A DNA stretch of 64,000 nt from Streptomyces sp. 130 (lineage in GTDB: Bacteria > Actinomycetota > Actinomycetes > Streptomycetales > Streptomycetaceae), in contig NZ_VJNO01000003.1 in the NCBI RefSeq assembly GCF_007096885.1, positions 124,001 to 188,000 of the forward strand, in the 5' to 3' direction. Numbering within the stretch: position 1 is the first letter of the stretch; each line of letters starts with the position of its first letter. Shown piece by piece: positions 39,331 to 48,492 of this stretch. The position numbers and the translations under genes are program-made. Below the pieces are notes generated by a model that had not been told where the DNA came from, did no database searches, and saw nothing but the letters and a program-made list of their open reading frames with translations.

Positions 39331-40605
39331 TCAGACTCCGGTCAGGTTGTACGTGCCCGTTCCGTCCTGCCTGCCGCTGGAGTACTGGCGGACGAACTCG
39401 CCGTCCGCGTAGCGGTCGTGGCCCATCATGGAGCCGGTGTACTTGTTCTGCACGCCGATCGACGTGCTGCCGGGTACGTCGCGGTAGATGTAGAACCGCT
39501 GGAGGTCGTCCTCCGCGCAGGAGGCCGTCGTCAGGATCGCGCGTTCGGTGGAGGCGTCCGGTGCGGCGACGGTCGCGCAGCCGCCGTTGCCCCAGTTCCA
39601 CAGGGTCGCTTCGAGGACGCCGTTGCTCTCCGTCACGTCGCACAGCCGCCAGTTGTCCAGGTGGGCGCTGAAGATCGTGGAGGGCCGCAGGCGGACGCCG
39701 TCGTTCGCGAGGAGCGGTGCGCCCCAGGACAGGGGCTTGCCGGGTACCTCGATCTTGTACACGGTGGGCTGGCAGTTCAGTGCGGCACGCGCGACGGCCC
39801 CGGGCCGCTCGGCGGACGGGCCGTCCGCGGGAGCCGCGTGCGCCGCGAGGCGCTCTGCGGCCTGCTTCGCCGCCGGTTCCACCGCGCCCGCCGGGTGTGC
39901 GGCCTTCGCGGTGGGCGAGCCGCAGTCGAGGAGGGACTGCGCCTTGGCCATGACGCTCCCGGCGGGAACCTGGTCCTGGCAGCGGACGGCGCCCTCCTCG
40001 AGGGTGGTGTACGTGGTGAAGCCGCCGCTGCCGGGGCCCTCGGTCCACCGCAGTGCCCAGCTGCCGTCGGACTGCTGGGCGCGGTTGCAGTTGAGGCTTC
40101 CGTAGGTGCCGGTGACCTTCTTGGTGCCCTTGTAGACACCGTAGTAGCCGGGCTGGTTGAAGTTCCAGGTCACCGCGTTCGACTCGGTGCTCGTGGTGGA
40201 GGACTCCAGCTTCACGCTCAGGCCCACGGTCACGCCGGCCTTGTTGAGGGTGTCGACGGCGAAGCTCGCCTCGATCGTGTCGTCGAGGCCGACGGAGACC
40301 GTGATGGTCGTCTCGGTGGTGGTCGTGACGGCTTGTTCGCCGGTGGTGCCCTCGGTGACGTACCAGCCCTTGAAGTGGGTGATCGCCGGGGACACTTCGG
40401 TGCTCGTGATGTACGGGTGGCGGGTGCCGAGATCGGCCCTCGTGCAGGCGTCTCCGGGCTGCGGCGAGGTCGCTTCGGCGGGTGCCGCGGAAGCCGGTGC
40501 GGCGGCGGGGCCGATCGCGGTGGCCGCCAGGGCCGTCGCCGTGGCGGTCACCGCGACGAGTAATCCGGCCAAGCGGCTGCCGGAGCGTAAGCGCATGGGT
40601 CGCAT
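39331..40605 (-). CDS. Secreted protein with possible beta-pore-former-like segment
   Basis: 424 residues from ATG 40605 (MRPM; second ATG three codons on). The signal peptide ends ...PAAAPASAAPAEA. Residues about 60-175 contain long alternating Thr/Ser-rich strands (VTTTTETTITVSVGLDDTIEASF, LSVKLESSTTSTESNAV) followed by WNFNQPGYYGVYKGTKKVTG. This pattern resembles the insertion region of aerolysin/ETX-type proteins. An Ala/Pro-rich linker (about 210-250) leads to a C-terminal Trp/Cys-containing domain (CQPTVYKIEVPG, FSAHLDNWRLCDV, GVQNKYTGSMMGHDRYADGE). Codons 6 and 15 are both TTA. Function is not established; the fold assignment is by pattern only. Confidence 0.65.
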   Translation of the reverse strand: MRPMRLRSGSRLAGLLVAVTATATALAATAIGPAAAPASAAPAEATSPQPGDACTRADLGTRHPYITSTEVSPAITHFKGWYVTEGTTGEQAVTTTTETTITVSVGLDDTIEASFAVDTLNKAGVTVGLSVKLESSTTSTESNAVTWNFNQPGYYGVYKGTKKVTGTYGSLNCNRAQQSDGSWALRWTEGPGSGGFTTYTTLEEGAVRCQDQVPAGSVMAKAQSLLDCGSPTAKAAHPAGAVEPAAKQAAERLAAHAAPADGPSAERPGAVARAALNCQPTVYKIEVPGKPLSWGAPLLANDGVRLRPSTIFSAHLDNWRLCDVTESNGVLEATLWNWGNGGCATVAAPDASTERAILTTASCAEDDLQRFYIYRDVPGSTSIGVQNKYTGSMMGHDRYADGEFVRQYSSGRQDGTGTYNLTGV

Positions 40606-40744
40606 CGTTGCGTTCTCCCCCTCAGGTGTACGGGTCCGGACCGGTCAATGTATCGGCCACCGGAGTCGCGGCGTGAGGGCGTAACTGGCCAGGGATGTGC
40701 CGTGAGCGGCCGGAACCCCGGGGCCGGGCCGTCTCGCCCCGGGG

Positions 40745-41839
40745 CTACCGAGCCTTCCGGGCGTCGTGGCGGCCGCTCACCACGGCGCGCACGGCCCGGT
40801 CGCCGCGGGGGTCGGCCATCAGGCGGGCGATGTCCCACCAGCGCAGCAGCAGCGCGGGAAAGTGCGGCGGGATCGCGTTCAGCAGGTCCTGGTCGAAGCG
40901 CGCGCGGACGCTCTCGTGGCGCAGGGCGTCCCGGATGTCGTCGAAGGCCGGCGGCCTGTGGCGCAGCGCGGGCGGCAGCGCGGCCTCGTGCTGCGGAGCC
41001 AGATCGCGGCCGGGCTGGGCCATGACGTTCCCGCGCAGGGCGGAGGCGACGTCGTCCTCCAGCTTCTCCTGGGCCGCCACGGCGTGCCCCCACCAGTGGT
41101 CCAGGAAGGCGGCGACGGCGTCCGGATCGGCCAGGTCGAGCGCGTCGCGCCGCTCGTCGAACCCGTCGCGCTCGTCGCGGGGCAGGGCTTCGCGGATCGC
41201 GCCGAGGGTCTTGGCGGGATGGCGCGGCGGGGCCTGGCCGAGGTGGCGTGTCCACCGCTCGCCGCTCTCGCCGTCCGGCGGTCCCCAGACCAGGGCGCCG
41301 TGCAGGGTGCCGGGCTTCTCCGGGCCCGCCGCCGTCAGGGGGGCTTCCAGGCTGACGGCCATGAGTTCGAGGTAGGCGGGCAGCGACTCGTACCGCCGGT
41401 CGCGTTCCCCGTTTCCGCTCCAGCGGTACACCTCGCCGGTGCGGCCGTCGAGGTAGAGGCCGGAGACGGTGTCGGCGGGGTCGCGGGAGCAGAACGGGAT
41501 CCACGAGGGCTCCCAGGGCGCCGGCCCGTCCGCGCCTAGCTCCTCCCGGAGCGCCATCTGCCGCCGGTGGACCTCGGCCACGGCGTCGAGCGGCATCAGG
41601 GCCCAGTCGCCCAGCATGAGTCCCGAGCCGTTCACACCGTCCTCGCCGGCCGCGAGCCGCCACAACGCCTTCAGCTCTTCCGGGACGTCCGCGCCCAGGA
41701 GCACTTCCAGCTCGGCCGTCTCGTCGTCGGACGCGCCGGGCCGGAGGGCCGCGTACGACGGCGGGGTGTAATCGGCGAGCCATTCCAGGATCCGGGCCCA
41801 TGCCCGGGTGACCCGGGCCGGCGGCGCGTCGGCGGTCAT
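40745..41839 (-). CDS. SMI1/KNR4-type protein
   Basis: 364 residues from ATG 41839. The N-terminal 190 residues follow the SMI1/KNR4 pattern: SDDETAELEVLLGADVPEELKALWRLAAGEDGVNGSGLMLG, WALMPLDAVAEVHRRQ, PSWIPFCSRDPADTVSGLYLD, GEVYRWSGNG and SLPAYLELMA. The C-terminal half is helical, Arg/Asp-rich and unassigned. Family members often serve as immunity proteins of polymorphic toxins or as scaffolds. No toxin gene is next to it. Confidence 0.75.
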   Translation of the reverse strand: MTADAPPARVTRAWARILEWLADYTPPSYAALRPGASDDETAELEVLLGADVPEELKALWRLAAGEDGVNGSGLMLGDWALMPLDAVAEVHRRQMALREELGADGPAPWEPSWIPFCSRDPADTVSGLYLDGRTGEVYRWSGNGERDRRYESLPAYLELMAVSLEAPLTAAGPEKPGTLHGALVWGPPDGESGERWTRHLGQAPPRHPAKTLGAIREALPRDERDGFDERRDALDLADPDAVAAFLDHWWGHAVAAQEKLEDDVASALRGNVMAQPGRDLAPQHEAALPPALRHRPPAFDDIRDALRHESVRARFDQDLLNAIPPHFPALLLRWWDIARLMADPRGDRAVRAVVSGRHDARKAR

Positions 41840-42026
41840 GGTCCTACGCTCGCATCACACCCCGGACCGGCGGACGGCGGGGGGCAACATCCCTGGAGGG
41901 GTGGGCCATTCGCCCGGGGAGAATCGATTCGACGGCCCCCGATCGGGGGAATCCGTGTTGGCTTCCCGGCGGCGGGGGCATCCCTGGCACCGACCCGAAG
42001 GACAACAAGAAAGAGGTCGATTCCCG

Positions 42027-42380
42027 GTGTCCCTCCGCTCTCTCACCAAGGCTCTCGGCGCGGCGGCCGGCGCGGCCGTGCTTCTCGTGGCCGTGCCCGG
42101 CTCCGCTTCGGCCGCGACCGGCCAGTTCCGGTACTCGTACACCACGGCGGACGGGTACGAGGCCGTCGGCTTCCTCAACAACCCCGCAAGCGGCCGGTGC
42201 GTCAATCTGGACGCCCCCGCGTCCGTGCCCGGTGCCCCCTCGCGGGCGCCCAGGAACCTCACGGACGCGACCGCCGTCGTCTTCCTGGACGCGGACTGCG
42301 AGGGCGACACCTACTACGTCCTGCCGCCGGGCAGGGGCGCCTCCGACCGGCTGCTCCTGAGGTCCGTCATGTTCTCCTGA
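42027..42380 (+). CDS. Small secreted protein of unknown function
   Basis: 117 residues from GTG 42027, AAAGAGG being upstream. A signal peptide, LRSLTKALGAAAGAAVLLVAVPGSASAA, is followed by about 85 mature residues containing one cysteine pair (GRCVNLDAP, DADCEGDTYYV). The strand pattern FLDADCEGDTYYVLPPG resembles beta/gamma-crystallin or I36-inhibitor-like domains, but similarity is too weak to name. It is ended by a strong terminator 8 bases later. Confidence 0.65.
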   Translation: MSLRSLTKALGAAAGAAVLLVAVPGSASAATGQFRYSYTTADGYEAVGFLNNPASGRCVNLDAPASVPGAPSRAPRNLTDATAVVFLDADCEGDTYYVLPPGRGASDRLLLRSVMFS

Positions 42381-42388
42381 CCCAGCAG

Positions 42389-42429
42389 GCGAGGGGCTGT
42401 GCCCGGGTGTCACGGGCACAGCCCCTCGC
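42389..42429 (+). terminator. Terminator hairpin
   Basis: GCGAGGGGCTGTGCCCG and CGGGCACAGCCCCTCGC form a perfect 17-bp stem with a 7-base loop, directly after the small secreted protein gene. Confidence 0.9.
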
Positions 42430-42585
42430 GCGTGGCGAGGCCTTGAGGGCACCGCGCGGACGGGCGGCCGTCGCCACGGGTGAATCCGGCGCGTCGTGTG
42501 CATGACGATCAGCTGGGCACGGGGACGGTTACGTCACCCGGCCGCACCGCGGACGTTCCGGGGGCCGATCCCCGAGGAGAACACC

Positions 42586-43119
42586 ATGCGCACCATCGCC
42601 GCGTCCCTGGCGGGCGCCCTCGCCCTCGCCGGTGCCCTCGTCACCGCCGCCCCGGCCTCGGCCGACGACACGAGCCTGCTGTCGTGCACGGGCTCCGTCA
42701 CGGTCGACTACTCCCCGCCGCTCGGCCCGCTCCCCCGAGCCACCTCGCAGAGCGTCACCGAGAAGCTGGGCACGGCCGGCGGCGGCAGCTGCGCCGGTCC
42801 CTTCACCTCCGGCACCGCCCACACCGTCTTCGACCAGCAAGTCAGCTGCCTCGCCCAGGGGCTCGGTGACACGCTCGTGCAGAACGTCGTGACCTACCAC
42901 TGGTCCGACGGGCAGACGAGCACCATCACCTACCCCGTCACCACCGTGGTCCACGCGGCGAACCAGGAGATCGTCACCTCCACGGGCACCGTCACCGCCG
43001 GCTACGGCGTGGGCTCGGTCTCCGAACGCATCGCCGTCTACCCGAGCCTCGGGCTTCTGGACTGCCTCAACTCCACCATCACCCAGCAGACCGGGCTGCT
43101 CACCGTCACCCTTCTCTGA
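42586..43119 (+). CDS. Small secreted beta-rich protein of unknown function
   Basis: 177 residues from ATG 42586, with GAGGAGA seven bases upstream. The signal peptide MRTIAASLAGALALAGALVTAAPASA is clear. The mature part has alternating Thr/Val strands and four cysteines: LLSCTGSVTVDYSPPL, GGSCAGPF, QVSCLAQGL and LLDCLNSTI, likely two disulfides. Strand-rich text (YHWSDGQTSTITYPVTTVVHAANQEIVTSTGTVTAGYG) suggests an immunoglobulin-like sandwich. Family not recognised. Confidence 0.7.
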   Translation: MRTIAASLAGALALAGALVTAAPASADDTSLLSCTGSVTVDYSPPLGPLPRATSQSVTEKLGTAGGGSCAGPFTSGTAHTVFDQQVSCLAQGLGDTLVQNVVTYHWSDGQTSTITYPVTTVVHAANQEIVTSTGTVTAGYGVGSVSERIAVYPSLGLLDCLNSTITQQTGLLTVTLL

Positions 43120-43196
43120 GGGACGTGCCCCGCCCGCCGGCCCGGGCCCGCGCGTCTGCCGGTGCGGGCCGGGCGGGTGCGGTGTAGAGAGGAGTC

Positions 43197-44339
43197 ATGC
43201 CGCAGCACGCCGAAAGACGCCGCCGGCCGCTGCGAGCAGGCCGGGCACTGCTCGCTGTCCCCATCGCCTGGATCGTCGCGGTCTTCCTGGTCGACGTCCT
43301 CGCGCCGCCCGACATCCATCTGGGCCCGCTGCTCGTGGCCGCCCCGGCGATCACCCCCTCGATCGGCGGCCCCCGGGCGGTCGGGCTGGTGGCCGCGCTG
43401 GCGGTGATCGCGCAGACGGCGGTCGGGGTGCTGCGCGATCCGGACGAACTGCTCTCGGCCAACCACGAGGCGCAGATCGCGGCTCTGGCGCTGGTCGGGA
43501 TCTGCCTCGTGGTCTTCTGCGTGGTACGGGAGCGCCGCGCCCGGGAGCTGGAGCAGGTGCGGTACGTCTCCGAGGCGGTCCAGCGGGTCGTCCTGCCCCC
43601 GCTCCCCCGGCGTCTCGGGCCGTTGCGCACGGCCTCGCTCTACCTCGCGGCGGAGGCGGAGGCGCAGATCGGCGGGGACCTGTACGCGGCGGCGCGCACC
43701 GGCACGGGGACGCGGCTGATCATCGGTGACGTACGGGGCAAGGGGATGAGCGCGGTCAGCGACGCGGCGCTGCTGCTCGGCGCGTTCCACGCCGCGGCCC
43801 GGGACGGGGCGAGCCTCGGCGAGCTGGTCGCCCATCTGGACGAGAGCGTGTCCTGGGGGCTGCCCGAGTCGGACGGGGCCGGCCCCGGCGAGTCGTTCAT
43901 CACGGCCACCGTCCTGGAGATCCCCGACCGGCACGACCGGGTGCACATGGTCTCCTGCGGGCATCCCCCGCCGGTCGTGCTGCGCGACGGCCGGCCGCTG
44001 ACGATGGACGCCGCCTCACCCGCTCCCCCGCTGGGGCTGGGCGGCCTGTCGCGTCCGCGCTACCACATCGACAGCTTCCGGTTCGTCCCCGGCGACCTTC
44101 TGCTGCTGTACACCGACGGTGTCACCGAGGCCCGCGACGCCTCCCGCGCCTTCTACCCGCTCGCGGAGCGCGTCACCGGCTGGGCCGAGGGCGACCCGGA
44201 CTCCTTCATCGAGCGCTTCCGCGACGATCTGCTGCGCTTTGCCGGCGGGTCCCTGGACGACGACGCGGCCATGATCGCGATCGGGTACGCCGCCGCTCCC
44301 TCGGCCCCGCTCCGCGGGCCGGGGCCGGCTCGCCCCTGA
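43197..44339 (+). CDS. Membrane-bound SpoIIE/PP2C-type phosphatase
   Basis: 380 residues. Residues about 15-115 contain three to four membrane segments (ALLAVPIAWIVAVFLVDVL, LLVAAPAITPSIGGPRAVGLVAALAVIAQ, IAALALVGICLVVFCVV). A short coiled region (RERRARELEQVRYVSEAVQRVVLP) leads into a SpoIIE domain with metal-site motifs IGGDLYAAART, IIGDVRGKGMSAV, MVSCGHPPPVVL, LLLYTDGVTEARD and DDDAAMIAIGY. All usual acidic ligands look present. Streptomyces has dozens of such phosphatases, acting on anti-sigma antagonists. No partner is encoded beside it. Confidence 0.9.
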   Translation: MPQHAERRRRPLRAGRALLAVPIAWIVAVFLVDVLAPPDIHLGPLLVAAPAITPSIGGPRAVGLVAALAVIAQTAVGVLRDPDELLSANHEAQIAALALVGICLVVFCVVRERRARELEQVRYVSEAVQRVVLPPLPRRLGPLRTASLYLAAEAEAQIGGDLYAAARTGTGTRLIIGDVRGKGMSAVSDAALLLGAFHAAARDGASLGELVAHLDESVSWGLPESDGAGPGESFITATVLEIPDRHDRVHMVSCGHPPPVVLRDGRPLTMDAASPAPPLGLGGLSRPRYHIDSFRFVPGDLLLLYTDGVTEARDASRAFYPLAERVTGWAEGDPDSFIERFRDDLLRFAGGSLDDDAAMIAIGYAAAPSAPLRGPGPARP

Positions 44340-44348
44340 GGTCACCGG

Positions 44349-45242
44349 CTACGCCTCGTCGGACTGCCCCGCCACGGTCTCGGACAGCCGGGGGGCGGGC
44401 GGCACCGGGCCGGCCGGCCCGGGCGCCCCCGTCACCCGGCCGTCGCCGGCGGGCCGCCAGGGCGCGCCGGGCACCACGAGGGGGCTGCCGGTGACCGGGT
44501 CGGGGACGACGGTCGCGTCCAGGCCGAAGACCTCTCGGACCAGGCCGGCGGTGACGATGCCGGACGGCGGCCCCTGGGCGATGACCCGCCCCTCGCGCAT
44601 GGCGATGAGGTGGTCGGCGTAGCGCGCGGCCTGGTTGAGGTCGTGGAGCACGGCGACGACGGTGCGACCGCGCTCGTGGTTGAGGCGGCGCACCAGGTCG
44701 AGCACCTCCACCTGATGGGCGATGTCGAGGTACGTGGTCGGCTCGTCCAGCAGGAGTATCTCGGTCTCCTGCGCCAGGGCCATCGCGATCCACACCCGCT
44801 GCCGCTGGCCTCCCGAGAGCTCGTCCACCGACCGGTCGGCGAGCGCGGCGGTGCCGGTGTGCTCCAGGGCCTGCGTGACGGCGCGTTCATCGGCCTCGGA
44901 CCACTGCTGCCACCACTTCTGGTACGGCTGGCGGCCACGCGCCACGAGGTCCGCGACCGTGATGCCGTCGGGTGGGACGGGGCTCTGCGGAAGCACACCC
45001 ACCGTCCGGGCGATCCGGCGCCCGGGCAGCCCGGCGAGCTCCGCGCCGTCGAGCAGTACGGACCCGCCGCTCGGCTTGAGCAGCCTGCCCAGGGCGCGCA
45101 GCAGCGTGGACTTGCCGCAGGCGTTCGGGCCGACGATGACCGTGACCTGCCCGTCGGGGATGTCCAGGTCCAGCCCGTCGACGACGGTGCGGTCCTCGTA
45201 CGCCAGCGTCAGGGACCGGGCGGCGAGTCGGCTGCGGGTCAT
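44349..45242 (-). CDS. Ferric-siderophore ABC importer, ATP-binding protein
   Basis: 297 residues from ATG 45242, overlapping the upstream permease stop (ATGA). FecE/FhuC-type motifs: Walker [18 protein letters not shown]-loop [16 protein letters not shown], the family insert [17 protein letters not shown], signature [18 protein letters not shown], Walker [18 protein letters not shown]-loop VLHDLNQA. A 35-residue Pro/Gly tail extends beyond the usual end. It is the last gene of the substrate-binding protein / permease / permease / ATPase operon, controlled by the iron box at 48474-48492. Confidence 0.95.
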   Translation of the reverse strand: MTRSRLAARSLTLAYEDRTVVDGLDLDIPDGQVTVIVGPNACGKSTLLRALGRLLKPSGGSVLLDGAELAGLPGRRIARTVGVLPQSPVPPDGITVADLVARGRQPYQKWWQQWSEADERAVTQALEHTGTAALADRSVDELSGGQRQRVWIAMALAQETEILLLDEPTTYLDIAHQVEVLDLVRRLNHERGRTVVAVLHDLNQAARYADHLIAMREGRVIAQGPPSGIVTAGLVREVFGLDATVVPDPVTGSPLVVPGAPWRPAGDGRVTGAPGPAGPVPPAPRLSETVAGQSDEA

Positions 45243-46312
45243 GAGGTGCCTCCGGAACGGCTGCGGCCGCGGGCGATCAGCCACATCAGGTAAGGGGCGC
45301 CCACCGCTGCGGTCAGGACGCCGACGGGGAGTTCGACGGGGGAGAACAGGCGCCGGGCCAGCAGGTCCGCGACCACGACCACCAGGGCGCCGGTGAGCGC
45401 CGAGGACAGCAGCGGGGTCTGCGGCGTACGGGAGAGGCGGCGGGCGATCTGCGGTGCGAGCAGGGCGACGAAGTCGACGGGCCCGCACGCCCCGGTGGCC
45501 ACGGAGGCCAGCACGACGCCGAGGGCGGTCAGCCCGAGCCGCACCCGGTCGAGCCGGATGCCCAGCGACGCCGCCGTGTCGTCGTCCAGGGACGCCCCCC
45601 GCTGGGCCCTGGCGGCCCACAGCGCTGCGGGAATCGCGAGGAGCAGGACCGTCGCGAGCGGTGCGGCGTCCTCGTAGCCCCGGCTGTTGAGCGAACCGGT
45701 GAGCCAGACCTTCGCCTGCTGGGCGACGAGGAAGTCGCCCTTGGTGAGGAACAGCTGGGTGAGCGAGCCGAGCGCGACGGAGACCCCGATGCCGATGAGC
45801 ACGAAGCGCGAGGCGTGCATGCCCCGGCGCCAGGCGAAGGCGTACACCAGCAGCGCCGCCGCCAGGCCGCCGGCGACGGACACGTAGGGCAGTGCGGTGT
45901 AGCCGGCCAGGCCGAAACTCATCGCCGCGACCGTCGCGGCTCCCGCCCCGTGGGTCACCCCGATGATGTCGGGGCTGGCCAGGGGGTTGCGGGCCACGGT
46001 CTGGATGAGGGCGCCGGCCACCCCGAAGGCGAGTCCGGCCAGCAGTCCGACCGTCAGGCGCGGCAGCCGCAGCGTGCCGACGACGAACGTGTCCGGGCTC
46101 GGCCTGCCGAGCAGGACGTCCACCACCGAGCCGGGCGGCACGAAGGACTCGCCGACGCACAGGTAGGCGACCACGGCGGCCAGCAGCGCGGCGGCGAGCG
46201 CGACGGCCACGAGCGCCGCCCTGCGGTGCACGAGGAAGCTGGCGCGTCCCGGGCGCAGCACGGCGTGCCCGGCCGGCCTGACCCGGGGCGGGGCCACTGC
46301 GGTGCGGTTCAT
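45239..46312 (-). CDS. Ferric-siderophore ABC importer, FecCD permease 2
   Basis: 357 residues from ATG 46312 (ATGA overlap with the upstream permease). About nine to ten membrane segments. FecCD signatures: [45 protein letters not shown], a coupling-helix-like region ([18 protein letters not shown]) and [18 protein letters not shown] ... [24 protein letters not shown]. It should form a heterodimer with the permease encoded just upstream. Confidence 0.95.
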   Translation of the reverse strand: MNRTAVAPPRVRPAGHAVLRPGRASFLVHRRAALVAVALAAALLAAVVAYLCVGESFVPPGSVVDVLLGRPSPDTFVVGTLRLPRLTVGLLAGLAFGVAGALIQTVARNPLASPDIIGVTHGAGAATVAAMSFGLAGYTALPYVSVAGGLAAALLVYAFAWRRGMHASRFVLIGIGVSVALGSLTQLFLTKGDFLVAQQAKVWLTGSLNSRGYEDAAPLATVLLLAIPAALWAARAQRGASLDDDTAASLGIRLDRVRLGLTALGVVLASVATGACGPVDFVALLAPQIARRLSRTPQTPLLSSALTGALVVVVADLLARRLFSPVELPVGVLTAAVGAPYLMWLIARGRSRSGGTS

Positions 46313-47322
46313 GCGGCGACCACCGCCCTGCGCCGTACGAGGGCGATGAGGAACGGGACACCGAGCAGCGCGGTCATCACGGCGACCGGCACCTCCGAGG
46401 GCGGGAACACGATGCGGCCGAGCACGTCGGAGAGCAGGATCATCACCGGTCCGAGCACGGCCGCGACCGGCAGCACCCACCGGTGCGCCGTGCCCACCAG
46501 GGCCCTCGCGATGTGCGGGACGGCCAGTCCGGTGAAGGCGATCGGTCCGGCGGCGGCGACCGCGGCGCCGGTCAGCACGGTCGCCGCGGCAGCGCCGCCC
46601 ACGCGCAGCAGGCCCACGTTGTGCCCGAGGCCCTTGGCGGCCTCGTCGCCGAGGGCGAGCGCGTCCAGGCCGCGGGCCAGCACCGCGCTCAGCACCAGCC
46701 CGGCCAGGACGAACGGCCAGATCTGGGCGATGACGTCGGGGCCCCGGCCGTCGATGGAGCCGACCTGCCAGAACCGGAACTCGTCCAGGGCGCGGGCGTC
46801 CGTGGTGACGACGGCGGAGACCACCGCGCCCAGCAGGGCGTTCATCGCGGCGCCGGAGAGCGCGAGCTTCACGGGCGAGGCGCCGCGGTAGCCGCCGGCC
46901 GCGACGGCGTAGACCGCGACGGCGGCCAGGGCGGCACCGGCGAACGCGAACCAGATGTACCCCGTCAGGGTGTGCACCCCGCAGAAGGTGATGGCGCACA
47001 CCACGCCGACCGAGGCTCCCTGGCTGACGCCGAGGATGCCGGGTTCGGCGATCGGGTTGCGGGTGATGCCCTGCATCACCGTTCCCGCCACCGCGAGCGC
47101 GGTGCCCGCGAGCACCCCGATGACGGTGCGCGGGACCCTCATGGCCCTGACCACTTGGGCGTTGTCACTGGTGCCGCCGTGCAGGAGTGCCGAGACGGCC
47201 TCGCCGGGCGGGACCGCCCGGCTGCCCACCGCGAGGCTCAGCAGCGCGGCGACGAGCAGCAGTGCCAGACACAGCGTCAGGTGGACGAGGCGGCGCCGAT
47301 CGGTTCGCGCCATGTGCCGCAC
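46309..47322 (-). CDS. Ferric-siderophore ABC importer, FecCD permease 1
   Basis: 337 residues from ATG 47322 (47313 possible). Motifs: [61 protein letters not shown] and [19 protein letters not shown] ... [23 protein letters not shown]. It follows the substrate-binding protein gene after 69 bases and overlaps the second permease by ATGA, so the two permease proteins are made in step. Confidence 0.95.
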   Translation of the reverse strand: MRHMARTDRRRLVHLTLCLALLLVAALLSLAVGSRAVPPGEAVSALLHGGTSDNAQVVRAMRVPRTVIGVLAGTALAVAGTVMQGITRNPIAEPGILGVSQGASVGVVCAITFCGVHTLTGYIWFAFAGAALAAVAVYAVAAGGYRGASPVKLALSGAAMNALLGAVVSAVVTTDARALDEFRFWQVGSIDGRGPDVIAQIWPFVLAGLVLSAVLARGLDALALGDEAAKGLGHNVGLLRVGGAAAATVLTGAAVAAAGPIAFTGLAVPHIARALVGTAHRWVLPVAAVLGPVMILLSDVLGRIVFPPSEVPVAVMTALLGVPFLIALVRRRAVVAA

Positions 47323-47391
47323 TCACTTTCCTTCCTCGCGGGTGCTTCTGCGGACGGGAGAGCGCGGCGCCCGGGCGGGCGCCGCGACGTC

Positions 47392-48435
47392 TCAGCTGGT
47401 GAGGTACTTCTCCAGGTCGTCCAGGACGGTGTCGGCCGCGGTGACACCGAGCCCGAGGTACCAGGTCTCGTCCGGCACGTCGAAGGCGTGGCCCTTCTTG
47501 ACGGCGTTCAGGTTCTTCCAGAGCGGGTTGCGCTGGACCTCGCTCTTCTGCGTGGCCTTGGGGTTTCCGTACACGCCGGTGAAGATGTAGTCGGCGTCGG
47601 CCTGGTCGATGTTCTCGGCGCTGATCTCGGCCGCGAGGTCGGCGATGTCCTGGTTCTCGGGCCGCGGAATGCCGACGTCCTTGAGGATGGTGCCGATGAA
47701 GGAGTCGTTGGCGTAGAGGCGGATGCGTCCCTCGGCCATGAAGCGCACCATGGACACGGTCGGCTTGTCGGCGCCGAGGCGGGCCGCGAGGTCCTTCGTC
47801 TTCGCCTCGTACGCGGCGAGGTTCTTCTCGGCCGCGGCCGTCTTGTCGAGGGCGGCGGCGTTGAGGAGGTAGTTCTCCTTCCACGTGAAGCCGGGGCGGA
47901 TGGAGAAGACGGTCGGCGCGATCTGCGACAGCTCGTCGTAGGACTTGGCGGCGCGCAGCTGGCTGCCCAGGATGAGGTCGGGCTTGAGCGCGGCGATGGC
48001 CTCCAGATTGAGGCTGTTGATGGTGCCGACGTTCGCCGGCTTGCCCGCGTCGTCCTTGAGATAGGCGGGCAGTTCGGGGGAGCCCTCGCTCGGGGCGAGG
48101 CCGACCGGCTTCACGCCGAGCGAGACAACGTTATCGAGCTCACCGACGTCCAGGACGACCACGCGTTCGGGGCGGTGCTCGACGACCGTGCTGCCCATGG
48201 CGTGGCGGATCGTCCGCGGCCACTGACCGGGCTTGGCGTCCGTGCCCATCGCGGCGGTCTCCGCCGCCGCGTCGCCGAAGTCCTTGCCGCCCTGGGCCAC
48301 CGACTTCGAGTCCTTGGCCGCCCCGGAGGCGGTGGATCCGCTCGCCGGGCCGCTGTCGCTGCCGCAGGCCGACAGGGAGGCCAGGGCCACCAGGACGACG
48401 GAAGCCGCGGCCAGACCGTGCCTTCGGAAGAGCAT
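47392..48435 (-). CDS. Iron-siderophore substrate-binding lipoprotein
   Basis: 347 residues. The signal peptide ends in a lipobox (LASLSAC, Cys24), so the protein is anchored outside the membrane. The class III binding-protein fold (FecB/FhuD-like) is visible: ERVVVLDVGELDNVVSLGVKPVGLAPSEGSPELPAYLKDD, NVGTINSLNLEAIAALKPDLILGSQLRAAKSYDELSQIAPTV, and the C-terminal VKKGHAFDVPDETWYLGLGVTAADTVLDDLEKYL. The siderophore cannot be named. It is first in the operon, behind the iron box. Confidence 0.92.
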   Translation of the reverse strand: MLFRRHGLAAASVVLVALASLSACGSDSGPASGSTASGAAKDSKSVAQGGKDFGDAAAETAAMGTDAKPGQWPRTIRHAMGSTVVEHRPERVVVLDVGELDNVVSLGVKPVGLAPSEGSPELPAYLKDDAGKPANVGTINSLNLEAIAALKPDLILGSQLRAAKSYDELSQIAPTVFSIRPGFTWKENYLLNAAALDKTAAAEKNLAAYEAKTKDLAARLGADKPTVSMVRFMAEGRIRLYANDSFIGTILKDVGIPRPENQDIADLAAEISAENIDQADADYIFTGVYGNPKATQKSEVQRNPLWKNLNAVKKGHAFDVPDETWYLGLGVTAADTVLDDLEKYLTS

Positions 48436-48473
48436 GAGTACTCCAAGAGCGTCGCTTGTTCAGCGTTGAACCG

Positions 48474-48492
48474 TTAGGTAAGGCACACCTTA
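48474..48492. promoter_or_regulatory. DmdR/IdeR-type iron box
   Basis: TTAGGTAAGGCACACCTTA is a 19-bp near-palindrome closely matching the DmdR1/IdeR consensus (TTAGGTTAGGCTAACCTAA-like). It starts 38 bases before the lipoprotein ATG. On the minus strand TATAAG overlaps its edge as a possible -10, so Fe(II)-bound repressor would shut off the importer operon. Confidence 0.9.

Noticed and set aside
40745..41839. Immunity protein of a polymorphic toxin system
   Set aside because: The SMI1/KNR4 fold fits, but no toxin, secretion or PAAR-type gene is adjacent.
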